Numbered from the stretch's first letter, positions 1-7,081 are shown. The stretch is 64,000 bases of DNA from Teredinibacter turnerae (GCF_037935975.1 NZ_CP149817.1:1550001-1614000); one strand, 5' to 3'. Notes: generated by a model from the letters alone, not told the origin. Numbers and translations are program-made.

Positions 1-157
1 GGTGTACCTGGTCGGCCTGGAAGTCATCGGTGACACCACTCACAGTTATAGCGACTTTCCCCTCCACTCGCGTTTTGAAGATCGCGGTTTCAAAACGCTT
101 TCCATTTCCACGCCACTGGGCCACTTTGCCGCTATAGACACCAACTACCTTTGTCAT
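1..157 (-). CDS. MOSC-domain protein, 5' part (YiiM-like), runs off the window
   Basis: The minus strand opens with ATG at 157 and stays open to the window edge, giving about 52 residues. The N-terminus (MTKVVGVYSGKV, then ETAIFKTRVEGKV and DDFQADQVH) matches the start of MOSC-domain proteins of the YiiM type, in which a leading beta strand is followed by a TAIFK strand and an acidic segment before the cofactor-binding core. The core, with the expected molybdenum-cofactor cysteine, lies outside the window. E. coli YiiM and YcbX detoxify N-hydroxylated bases (known for the family). Here the gene is the third on the minus strand after the amidotransferase and rubredoxin, 89 bases downstream of the rubredoxin stop. 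A plus-strand ORF covers the same bases but has no recognisable family. Confidence 0.62.
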   Translation of the reverse strand, partial: MTKVVGVYSGKVAQWRGNGKRFETAIFKTRVEGKVAITVSGVTDDFQADQVH

Positions 158-246
158 GAGGAGCCCCCGATATTGCAATCAATACGCTTTCTTTCTTTTG
201 TGTGTTCTGTGGACCCGCTTAGCAGGGACAGTTGGGTATTGGGGCG

Positions 247-459
247 CTAGATTGCATCCGTTTCCGCGTTCGAAGCCGCGCGCTTGCTGCCAAATTGTTT
301 GAGCATACTCTTTTCTAGCAGGCACTCGGGGCAGAGCCAGTCGTCGGGAAGTTCGTCATAGGATGTTCCTGGACGGATTCCGCTACCAGGATCGCCCTCC
401 GATTCGTTGTATATGTACCCACACATGACACAGACGTAAGTTTTTGATCGTTTAGACAT
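247..459 (-). CDS. Rubredoxin
   Basis: A 70-residue protein with both iron-binding knuckles of rubredoxin: CVMCGYIY near the N-terminus and CPECL about 33 residues later, with the usual GDP…G…PGTSYDELPDDWLCP stretch between. It is a soluble one-iron electron carrier. The start is placed at ATG 459 (MSKRSKTYVC) because this gives the normal rubredoxin length; the frame is open further upstream but without homology. The C-terminal tail beyond the second knuckle is about 20 residues of low-complexity sequence. It follows the amidotransferase gene by about 105 bases. Rubredoxins commonly reduce non-heme diiron oxygenases, and a diiron oxygenase is encoded divergently at 2197, so it could be that enzyme's electron donor (inference). 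Confidence 0.88.
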   Translation of the reverse strand: MSKRSKTYVCVMCGYIYNESEGDPGSGIRPGTSYDELPDDWLCPECLLEKSMLKQFGSKRAASNAETDAI

Positions 460-564
460 AACGAGTTGAACTCCATTTGCATTCAGATCGTAGTACTTCA
501 CTTGTGAAATCACGTTTTTTCTATGAAATTGACTGCCTGCCCGTGAGAATAGACGTAGCAATTC

Positions 565-1293
565 CTAAGCATCTATCGCCTCGGCTGGCGTCGATACTTG
601 ATCCAGCCAGCTGAGCCAAATTTCACCGGCAACATGCTCGAGCTTACCTGCGTACTTCGCGCTGTCACTGCGTAGTTGGCTGACGCTCGTTCCGCGTGTT
701 TGAGAAATTTCTGTTGCGTGCCCTATATACCACCGCTCCATATTTAGCTCAGTAACCTCTGGGTGGAATTGCAGGGCTAAACAATTGTTGCGCCACCGAA
801 ATGCTTGATTGGGATAACGCTCACTTGCGGCTAGGTGGACAGCGCCATCGGGTATATCGAACGTATCTCCATGCCAATGGAGAACCGGAACATTCTGTAT
901 TTCAAAGGGTGCGAGTAAAGAACGCTTGCCGGCCTCGGTGAGACTCAAAGGAAACCATCCGATTTCTTTTTCTCCGCCGGGATAGACCTTTGCACCTAAC
1001 GCTCGAGCCATGAGCTGAGCGCCAAGGCAGATCCCAAGAGTCGGTCTGTCTCTATGAAGGCGGCTTTGTAGAATTGAAAGCTCTGTCTTTAAAAAAGGGT
1101 AGTCTGCGTCTTCGTACGCACCTATTGGCCCGCCAAGGATGATCAAAAGATCCGGGTCATCAGCGAGGATTTTATTGAATTCGCAAAGGCCTGCTTCATA
1201 GTAGCTAACGGTATAGTTTAAGCGCGATAGTGCGTCCGCAAGCGTACCCAGATCTTCAAAAGCCAAGTGACGAATTATGGCGGCCTGTTTCAT
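565..1293 (-). CDS. Class I glutamine amidotransferase (GMP-synthase-like)
   Basis: A 242-residue stand-alone amidotransferase. The nucleophile elbow GICLGAQL supplies the catalytic Cys and the later FHPEV supplies the His-Glu pair; ILGGPIGAYED forms the oxyanion region. The overall layout is that of the GuaA N-domain-like family, which hydrolyses glutamine and passes ammonia to a partner or acts on a gamma-glutamyl compound. No synthetase domain is attached, so the acceptor is unknown. Start ATG 1293 is followed directly by MKQAAIIRHL, the usual first beta strand. It is first on the minus strand, transcribed away from the diiron oxygenase/radical SAM pair. Such proteins are sometimes degraders of gamma-glutamylated intermediates, which would also fit a small biosynthetic set. 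Confidence 0.85.
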   Translation of the reverse strand: MKQAAIIRHLAFEDLGTLADALSRLNYTVSYYEAGLCEFNKILADDPDLLIILGGPIGAYEDADYPFLKTELSILQSRLHRDRPTLGICLGAQLMARALGAKVYPGGEKEIGWFPLSLTEAGKRSLLAPFEIQNVPVLHWHGDTFDIPDGAVHLAASERYPNQAFRWRNNCLALQFHPEVTELNMERWYIGHATEISQTRGTSVSQLRSDSAKYAGKLEHVAGEIWLSWLDQVSTPAEAIDA

Positions 1294-2196
1294 TGAATTT
1301 GTCCTTTGTAAATAGCAGTTTTTACGCTTGAATGTAATGTAAAGTAATTACTAGCACGGCGATAAAATAGGTGATGCCATCTATTTTATCGCGCCCTTGA
1401 AATATCGACGATTAATTGTAAATTTCAAGTATTTCAACGAGTTATATCGCCCTTCGGGCACATTGAGTGCTAATCTTTCTGTGCTGGGTATTATCGACCT
1501 TATTTGGTTAAGATTTCCAATAATTAAACTCTTTCAGAAGAATAACTATGCCTTATGGCCATTTGCTTCGTGGCGCTTAAATGGTGTCAACGGTTGCGAG
1601 CGGACAAATCTGTCTCTGTTTTAGTCGGTTTTTTTTGGTGTGAACCGTTGCTCATTCCTGCAGTAAATAATAATTTCGAACTCTGGTGAAAATTTTTAGA
1701 TAATTAAATAGTTATTTAAAATCAATGCGATAATTTTCTTTTTAAGAAAAATAAGAAAACCTTATTTCTGAAAAAACAAATAACTATTGGAATCAACGTC
1801 ATCTGTAGCGTTATACCTTACGCCGCACATCGCGGATCTTAAAAGAGCAGCGTGGATTAAATCAATAAAATCATTGTCCTCGGTTTTTTTAAGGGGCCTA
1901 CTCATAGCGCAAATTGACCAGCCAATTAAAATACAAATTAGGTGTCACTATTAAGGTGGTACACGTTTTCCGTGATCTGCGGAGAAGCTGATATTTCAAT
2001 AATAATTTTCGCTCATATAAAACGCTAAGCGATGTGGCAGGTTGTTGTACATTAGTTCAAGGTTACGGGGCGCGCGAACATGCAAGAAAATTTACGCTCC
2101 AAGCGTCGAAATACCACATTGTTTCGCAGCTAAGGTTTAGCTGCGATAGCAGTGATTGAATCAGTATTAACAGACCAAAAAATGGAGAGTTGTAAA
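1294..2196. other. 900-base AT-rich divergent intergenic region
   Basis: This stretch separates the minus-strand amidotransferase from the plus-strand diiron oxygenase and must carry both promoters. It contains the palindromic repeat described at 1359–1459. The remainder, especially 1680–1800, is very AT-rich with A- and T-tracts. A 75-codon ORF (1397–1624) starts inside the repeat and has no family resemblance, so I do not call it a gene. Confidence 0.6.
1359..1459 (+). repeat. Palindromic repeat element, copy 1
   Basis: The element begins with a 34-bp inverted repeat: arm GCGATAAAATAG (1359–1370), 10-base loop, arm CTATTTTATCGC (1381–1392). A weaker stem follows, TTGAAATA (about 1398) pairing with TATTTCAA (about 1430), and then a UUCG-type hairpin GCCCTTCGGGC (1449–1459). 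A second copy in opposite orientation lies at 63543–63646 with nearly identical spacing. Paired differences between copies preserve the stems. Confidence 0.75.
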
Positions 2197-3183
2197 ATGA
2201 ATATGCCAAAAACAAGTTCAAACGATTATGACGATTCAGTAGATGAGGCATTTGACAATCAAAGCTTTGAAGTGCTTGAACAACTCGCTGAGCACTGGGA
2301 GTTGCGTGCTGGCGTAAAAAAGAAAGAGTTGAATCCGGAAATAACATTTGACGCGCATGCGCCTGACTTTTTACCTGAGCTTTTACCTTTTCACAATCAT
2401 GACCTCTTTTTGTCTGCCGATAGCCAGGTGAAGTCTAAAGCACTTTCATGCGGTTGGGTCGCTTACAACGAAAAAACAATCGATATTGAGTCGTATATTG
2501 TATCGCCTTCCTGTCTCGATATCCTTTACGGAAGACTGCCGCAAACACAAAACAGCATCATAAAATGGACTGCAAGTGAAACCTTAACCGACGAGGCCTA
2601 TCATGTTTTACTTGTTACCAACACCTGTCGAATTACTCGCCAGCGACGTGGGCTTGAAACCCTTAAGCTGCCAACCTTTGATCTCGTGCGATTTATGCAG
2701 CGTGAAATGGCTATGGTGGATGAGGAGTGGAAAAAACGGTTGATAAATCTGGCTACAGCTACCGTGTCTGAGGTCTTTGTCAGTGATTACCTGTCATTGA
2801 TAGCCGACGCTGAGCACATTCAACCGATCAATAGGCTAACGACAGATGTTCATCGCAAGGATGAAATGGCGCATAGCAGTATTTTTAAACATCTCATGAA
2901 GATTATCTATCCATACTTAACCCAAAAAGAACAGGATTATCTGGCTGAGATACTTCCAAAACCTGTTAGTTGGTTTGCCAGTCAAGAACTTGATGTCTGG
3001 GAGAGCATGCTGAGTCAAATCAGGTTTCCGAATTACCAGGAAATGATTGCGGATTGCCGATCCGAGCATATAGTTAACCTCGGGCGCATTGACTACTCCG
3101 GATTAACAACCCTCGCTGATGAGCTGGGAATTTTACGCTCCCAGCGTGGACAGGATAGCTTTGGTGAAGCCGGCCTGCAGTAG
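2197..3183 (+). CDS. AurF-family diiron oxygenase (putative N-oxygenase)
   Basis: A 328-residue protein resembling AurF, the p-aminobenzoate N-oxygenase (PF11583 family). All seven AurF diiron ligands (Glu101, Glu136, His139, Glu196, His223, Glu227, His230, quoted from memory) have counterparts here at Glu98, Glu133, His136, Glu192, His219, Glu223 and His226, with an almost constant offset of 3–4 residues. The motifs are DEAYH, SEVF and HRKDEMAH. The start is ATG 2197 behind a GGAGAG ribosome site; upstream in-frame codons are not needed. Family members oxidise aryl or alkyl amines to hydroxylamine or nitro groups, though some perform other oxidations. The next gene on the same strand is a radical SAM protein 331 bases downstream. 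The substrate is unknown. Confidence 0.82.
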   Translation: MNMPKTSSNDYDDSVDEAFDNQSFEVLEQLAEHWELRAGVKKKELNPEITFDAHAPDFLPELLPFHNHDLFLSADSQVKSKALSCGWVAYNEKTIDIESYIVSPSCLDILYGRLPQTQNSIIKWTASETLTDEAYHVLLVTNTCRITRQRRGLETLKLPTFDLVRFMQREMAMVDEEWKKRLINLATATVSEVFVSDYLSLIADAEHIQPINRLTTDVHRKDEMAHSSIFKHLMKIIYPYLTQKEQDYLAEILPKPVSWFASQELDVWESMLSQIRFPNYQEMIADCRSEHIVNLGRIDYSGLTTLADELGILRSQRGQDSFGEAGLQ

Positions 3184-3514
3184 TAAGCTGGTGAGAAAAC
3201 CTACATGGGGTATGCGCTCCCCTGCGTGCGGTCCACAAAAATTGTTGGCCTATGAAGTGTTGTGATGCGCATGCTCCCGCGACTGTCAATCAAAAAAGTT
3301 ACACTCTGAGATCTCTGAAGACGAGCTATTCAATAATAATCTGTTTCATTCTGCGCTTTAGCGGCAAAAAAGGTTATTGGAGTCTTTCAAAACCGTTAGT
3401 AGTGTTGTCGCCTCGTGTTTCTTTGGTCATTTCAATGCTCAGCTTGGCAGTCATAATTTTTTATTTTTTATCGTCACTCAATCACATACGGATCTTTTAT
3501 ACCGGAGAAACTTG
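3184..3514. other. Intergenic region with first copy of a 16-bp direct repeat
   Basis: No convincing gene is seen in these 330 bases. The sequence AAGGTTATTGGAGTCT occurs at 3370–3385 and again, exactly, at 4857–4872 just after the next gene. The last bases carry the GGAGAA ribosome site of the radical SAM gene. Confidence 0.6.
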
Positions 3515-4855
3515 ATGACTACACTTAACGATCTAGTGCGTAAAATACAGACGCTTGCAGAGGAGATATACCCACCCGACCTTTCTGCCGCTTATAGCGA
3601 GTTGGAAAACAGTCTTAACGACACCAGAAATGCCATCAAAATCGCGAAAAAAATCAAAGAACTCAAGCAAACATACAAAACGAAAGCATACAGTATCGAC
3701 TGGTCGGACTTTTTTGAGAGAATTACCCAGGATTTTAAAAATGGTTCCAGCATTTCTATCGAAGACATTATAAAACTGGAGTATGCCCCAGAGGATCAAG
3801 CCGATAACGTTATCGAATTGCTCAATGTAGTGGCAGCCAATCGCGTAACGGAGAACAACGAGGCGATTCGCGTTTGTCAGTCCATATACGCGTTCACAAC
3901 GTGCTTGACACCGTGCAACTACGGTACGTACGGGTCTTGCATTTTTGTACCGAAAGATAATGAAGAAACAAGCGTGGCTGAGCGGATACTTGGAAATATA
4001 AACACAGTAGAGGAGTTTGTTGAGGCGATTAAAAACAAATCTTATTCTAACAATCGCAAACTTATCACCACATCTCGTACAATCACTAGCCACCAATTTC
4101 GTGTGATTCTGAACACCATAAGAGAGATTCGTGCGAGCGACGACCCACACTGCCGTGATCTTCCCATGTGCGTATCGCTTGGGTCTTTGAATGAAGACCA
4201 TATTATTCAGCTTAAGGATGCTGGGGCCACTAGAATTAATCACAATCTCGAAACCTCCTATTTTAATTCTTTGTATTTATCTGCAATGTCTCAGATGGAG
4301 GATGAACAGAAACCGAAGAAAAAAACATTAGATAATGAACACAAGCGCAGGTTGTCCACGCTACTATCTGGACTGAAGAATGACATCGGCTTTTGCTCCG
4401 GTGGTATGCTTTTCTATGGTGACGATGAGATGGTTGAAGACAGAATACTGCTTTACCTCACATACCGAGAGCTCGACAAAATAAAGGGGGGTAACTCATC
4501 CCCGTTTAATGTTTACGTTCCGCTTGATGAAATCGTTGAAAAATCCAGTGAATGGTTCAGCACCTTTGAACTACCCGTCATTGAGCGAAAGGCTCAAGTT
4601 GATCGTTATAGCATTCTTAAAACCTTATTGTCGTTTAGTTTAATTGTCTCAAGTCAGCACAAAATCATTGTTAGTGCAGGATCAAAATGGCTAGGAGACG
4701 AATACTACGCACTTGCGATTAAGCTCTCGGGCGGCGCTGGTTTAGCCAATTACCTCCAGCAAATAGATTCCGAAACCACTAAGAATGTGGTGGACAAGTT
4801 GACTCGAGAGAAATTTGCAAGCAGCTCACCAGAGGCAATACCGAATCAAATGTAA
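3515..4855 (+). CDS. BioB-like radical SAM protein with non-canonical cysteine motif
   Basis: A 446-residue protein related to biotin synthase over its C-terminal two thirds: MCVSLGSLNEDHIIQLKDAGA, then TRINHNLETS, CSGGMLFYGD, SSPFNVYVPL and IIVSAGSKW correspond in order to BioB segments ending with the SAGRE strand. The Fe-S motif is not the usual CX3CX2C. Cys130 and Cys134 are present, the third position is Gly, and the next Cys is Cys142, giving CX3CX7C. Of the BioB [2Fe-2S] ligands, the Cys97 and Arg260 equivalents are absent while Cys128 and Cys188 equivalents remain. About 125 residues precede the motif, against about 50 in BioB, and are partly helical/charged. Start ATG 3515 follows GGAGAA. 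It is not a normal biotin synthase; the reaction is unknown. It is the likely partner of the upstream AurF-like enzyme. Confidence 0.75.
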   Translation: MTTLNDLVRKIQTLAEEIYPPDLSAAYSELENSLNDTRNAIKIAKKIKELKQTYKTKAYSIDWSDFFERITQDFKNGSSISIEDIIKLEYAPEDQADNVIELLNVVAANRVTENNEAIRVCQSIYAFTTCLTPCNYGTYGSCIFVPKDNEETSVAERILGNINTVEEFVEAIKNKSYSNNRKLITTSRTITSHQFRVILNTIREIRASDDPHCRDLPMCVSLGSLNEDHIIQLKDAGATRINHNLETSYFNSLYLSAMSQMEDEQKPKKKTLDNEHKRRLSTLLSGLKNDIGFCSGGMLFYGDDEMVEDRILLYLTYRELDKIKGGNSSPFNVYVPLDEIVEKSSEWFSTFELPVIERKAQVDRYSILKTLLSFSLIVSSQHKIIVSAGSKWLGDEYYALAIKLSGGAGLANYLQQIDSETTKNVVDKLTREKFASSSPEAIPNQM

Positions 4856-4856
4856 C

Positions 4857-4872
4857 AAGGTTATTGGAGTCT
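4857..4872 (+). repeat. Second copy of 16-bp direct repeat
   Basis: AAGGTTATTGGAGTCT, identical to 3370–3385, begins two bases after the stop codon of the BioB-like gene, so the two copies bracket that gene as a 1.5-kb unit. Confidence 0.7.
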
Positions 4873-4906
4873 CATTTCTAGCAGGGAAGCTTATAAATTC
4901 GTTATA

Positions 4907-4925
4907 GGGATTTGAACTGGCGTCC
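4907..4925 (-). other. tmRNA T-arm-like fragment, candidate island left end
   Basis: On the plus strand GGGATTTGAACTGGCGTCC matches the complement of this genome's own ssrA 3' T-arm (19347–19365) at 16 of 19 positions and in the same orientation. Direct repeats of a tmRNA 3' end are typical attachment-site scars. The match is short and imperfect, so this is a candidate only. Confidence 0.4.
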
Positions 4926-5049
4926 TTATATGGCCTCGATTCAAGTTCGATGGGGACTTGAACTTAATTTCTACCTGAAACGCCCTAAGATAAGCGAAGC
5001 TTAACCCGGGCCATCTTGCTCATCCAAAAAACGAACGGTATCTTCCTTC

Positions 5050-5421
5050 GACATGTAGCTATGCTTTCACTTCGTCTTGCCAACTTTCTTTATCGAAAAT
5101 CGGCAGCTGGCATAACGCAGGTGTGAACCTTAAGAAGCGAAGCGCGTAAAGGCCAATAATCTGTTGTCCAGCCAAGTGCCGATAGGTGGTCTGATCGCTT
5201 AATTCACTAAACTGACGTTGGGAGCAATCCTGGCATTTGATATGTGGTTTGTTGCAGACCCCTTTTATCCACTCATTGTTTCAAGCCACTGAGTAGCCAC
5301 TTCGTCCTTGTTGATTTTGCCAACGGTTGGCAAAAATATCGGTGCGCCCCCGGAACAAGCGTCTGAAAATCGCTATCTTTTGTTCTGGCGAGAACGATTC
5401 TGGAAAAGAAGGTATGTGCTT
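5050..5421 (-). pseudogene. Remnant of a primase–helicase gene (paralogue of 7493–9913)
   Basis: Reading the minus strand from 5421, one frame gives FSPEQKIAIFRRLFRGR, DIFANRWQNQQGRSGYSVA, then an in-frame TGA where the paralogue has Cys, then NNEWIKGVCNKPHIKCQDC and SDQTTYRHLAGQQIIGLY. These align with residues about 60–130 of the intact primase–helicase at 7493–9913. Further on, after frame disruption, FDKESWQDEVKA matches that protein's FDKDGWQDAVKA segment before another stop. Everything downstream of that is gone. The fragment abuts the truncated tacT-like gene directly, so one recombination event probably joined the two. Confidence 0.75.
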
Positions 5422-5422
5422 T

Positions 5423-6032
5423 GGTTTTTGCATCCAGGCCTGTGCCCTTATGGCGGATGGCCACGTCCAGGCGTGCCATTAAAATCAGTGGCACTGGATA
5501 GTGCGGCAAGCTTTGTTTGGTCGGTATCTGCTCACGGGTGACGTTGCTTGTCGTGAGTGTAAAATACGCCGCGATGGGTGCTTTGCCAGTTTCGGTGATT
5601 TCCGGTAGAGCATAGGTGTGGCTCAGTCCAAGCTTGCCGTGTTTTTCAGCGAACCTGGCGAGGAAGGCGTTCATTGTGGGTATGCCGCAGTCAAAGGCCT
5701 CTAGGGCCTGTTAACACTAATTCAATTCGCTCTGCTGGAGTCTGTATTTTCAGGATGAAAGGCATTTTTTGCGTTGTTTAGCGGGCTAAACGAGCGAAAA
5801 ATAACGCATCAGCCTGGAAATACAGGCCCAGCCCTGCGGGTTGCGGCTAAAATCCCGCTCTCAGCGTTGTTTATCGCTCATTTGGAACAACCAAACTATG
5901 CTCCAAACGTCGGGGTGCCGCATCACTTGATAGCGAAATTTTAGCCGCAACAGAATGAATCGAATTAGTGTTAACAGGCCCTAGGTCGTGGTGACCTTTA
6001 CTTGCGGCAACAAAGACCTGCTCCAGTGGCAA
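5423..6032 (-). pseudogene. TacT-like GNAT toxin, split by a MITE and truncated at the C-terminus
   Basis: The reading frame starts at TTG 6032, directly after the antitoxin stop: MPLEQVFVAASKGHHD. It is interrupted at codon 17 by the 276-bp MITE (5705–5980), and resumes as LEAFDCGIPTMNAFL through RLDVAIRHKGTGLDAKT at about 5423, where homology to GNAT toxins ends and the helicase remnant begins. Removing the MITE and one CTAG copy restores an uninterrupted frame. The C-terminal acceptor half, with the last acetyl-CoA-binding strands, is missing, so the toxin was probably dead irrespective of the MITE. TacT-type toxins acetylate charged tRNAs (known for the family). The remaining ORF at 5273–5674 is a chimera of this remnant and an out-of-frame helicase fragment. 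Confidence 0.8.
5705..5980. mobile_element. 276-bp MITE with CTAG target duplication
   Basis: The ends are 30-bp inverted repeats matching at 27 of 30 positions, starting GGCCTGTTAACACTAATTC on both sides. It is flanked by CTAG at 5701–5704 and 5981–5984. The 4-bp YTAR-type duplication is typical of IS5-family transposition (inference on family). Inside are two further inverted repeats: CTGTATTTTCAGG (about 5741) with CCTGGAAATACAG (about 5813), and GTTGCGGCTAAAAT (about 5839) with ATTTTAGCCGCAAC (about 5938). There is no transposase gene. Confidence 0.85.
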
Positions 6033-6302
6033 TTAGAACCCCTCGCTGTCCAGTCTTTTCGCGGCATCGAGGATCTTTTTGCTGGGTGCTTTTGCGGTTT
6101 CACACACTTTTATGAAGTGGTCAAAACGCTCATTAGTCAATACGATCTCGTTTTGGGCTTTGAGGCGTTGCGGGGCATCATTGCGCACCAGGTAAGCGAG
6201 ATAGTCGGTCAAGCTGTAGCCGCTGGCCAAGGCGGCACGTTCTGCCAGCGCTTTGAGTTCGGCGGGAAATCGGGCTTCTATACGTTCGGCTTTTGTGGTC
6301 AT
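6033..6302 (-). CDS. TacA-like antitoxin (DUF1778, ribbon-helix-helix)
   Basis: An 89-residue DUF1778 protein. The N-terminus MTTKAERIEARFPAELKALAERAALASGYSLTDYLAYLV is the ribbon-helix-helix DNA-binding part, and the C-terminal half, with ERFDHFIKVCE…PSKKILDAAKRL, is the toxin-neutralising tail. It lies immediately upstream of the disrupted GNAT toxin, the standard TacAT order with antitoxin first. A near-perfect palindrome at 6336–6352, 34 bases before the start, is the likely autoregulatory operator. The gene itself looks intact, so it is an orphan antitoxin now. Confidence 0.88.
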   Translation of the reverse strand: MTTKAERIEARFPAELKALAERAALASGYSLTDYLAYLVRNDAPQRLKAQNEIVLTNERFDHFIKVCETAKAPSKKILDAAKRLDSEGF

Positions 6303-6335
6303 GGGATACCTCCAGCGTTTTCACTCAGCTTTGCA

Positions 6336-6352
6336 TACGGCAAGTTGCCGTA
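6336..6352. promoter_or_regulatory. Putative TacA operator palindrome
   Basis: TACGGCAAGTTGCCGTA is a 17-bp palindrome broken only at its centre. Its position just upstream of the ribbon-helix-helix antitoxin start suggests the autoregulatory site. Confidence 0.5.
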
Positions 6353-7062
6353 CAAGACAACAGTTCCAGAGAGCAAACCCCTTGATCAGCCAAACCCTAT
6401 TGAACCGGGCCCGATGTCCCTAGATGTGTGTTTCTGGCAATACCATTCTGGAGAGTGGTCCACCCCGCGTAACAGATGGTTTGATGCACTTATTAGTGAG
6501 GTACAGGCTGTTATATTTGATCTTTGAACGAGGTTGCTGTGTACTTAAAATTAGCTGAGCGATAGCAGACAGCAGGCAGGCCGCAGAGGGTAGACTACAG
6601 GGCCTAAAAGCTTGTGGTAGTTGGCGTTTTAAGCGCGAAGATATTGGAGTGGATAGAAACGAAAAAGAAGAATAAAAGTAGGGATATATTGGATGTTACT
6701 TGCTATCAAGAGAAGCGCTGAGAGTAAGTACGCTAAGCCATCCTTGGTTCAGTCTCAGCGCGAGATCGCTGAAGGTGCATGCGCTTCAGGTTGGCACGGC
6801 TTCGGGTGGAGCCAAATGGCGTAGAGCCGGCAGATCAAACTCCAGGGTTTCTATATTAAGCCGCCATGGCTTACTTTATTCCCCACTTGGTTGCCTGTCT
6901 GACGGCCTTTTCCTATAGTTTTAGTTAACTTCTTCCATTGGCATGCCTGGAAGAAGCTCTCCTGGCGTGGACAATTTGTGGACATCTGTGAACGTTTTGA
7001 ATCTTTCGTCATAAAAAACCCTAACAAAATCAATTTGTAAGGTTTTTTTTGGTGGTGCTGTA
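6353..7062. other. 700-base stretch without a recognisable gene
   Basis: Only short ORFs without family resemblance occur here. Near its end, 7016–7050 can fold as a hairpin flanked by A- and T-runs, AAAAAACC…GGTTTTTT, which could act as a terminator. The tmRNA-like fragment follows directly. Confidence 0.45.
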
Positions 7063-7081
7063 GGACGCGGGTTCAACTCCC
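7063..7081 (+). other. Foreign tmRNA T-arm fragment, candidate attachment scar
   Basis: GGACGCGGGTTCAACTCCC is the classical tmRNA T-arm as found in enterobacterial ssrA. This genome's own ssrA has GGACGGGGGTTCAAATCCC at that place, so this fragment appears to come from a different host's tmRNA gene. It is inverted relative to ssrA at 19334–19724. Confidence 0.5.

Noticed and set aside
2-250. Plus-strand 82-codon ORF at the left edge
   Set aside because: The opposite strand encodes a recognisable MOSC N-terminus over the same bases; the plus-strand translation has no family resemblance.
1359-1459. Integron attC site
   Set aside because: The palindrome resembles an attC fold, but no RYYYAAC/GTTRRRY core sites are seen and no integron integrase lies in the window.
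1397-1624. 75-codon plus-strand ORF in the divergent intergenic region
   Set aside because: It starts inside the palindromic repeat and has biased, unconserved-looking composition.
3515-4855. Genuine biotin synthase bioB
   Set aside because: The CX3CX2C motif and two of the four [2Fe-2S] ligands are absent, and no other biotin genes are nearby.
5273-5674. A 133-codon intact GNAT gene
   Set aside because: Only the first 84 codons are GNAT; the rest is an out-of-frame reading of a helicase remnant, and the true start is cut off by the MITE.
5988-6527. Plus-strand 179-codon ORF
   Set aside because: It is the antisense reading of the DUF1778 antitoxin gene; no homology of its own.
6700-7033. 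Short ORFs on both strands between the antitoxin and the helix-turn-helix gene
   Set aside because: No ribosome sites, domain resemblance or overlap logic; likely chance frames or unrecognisable debris.
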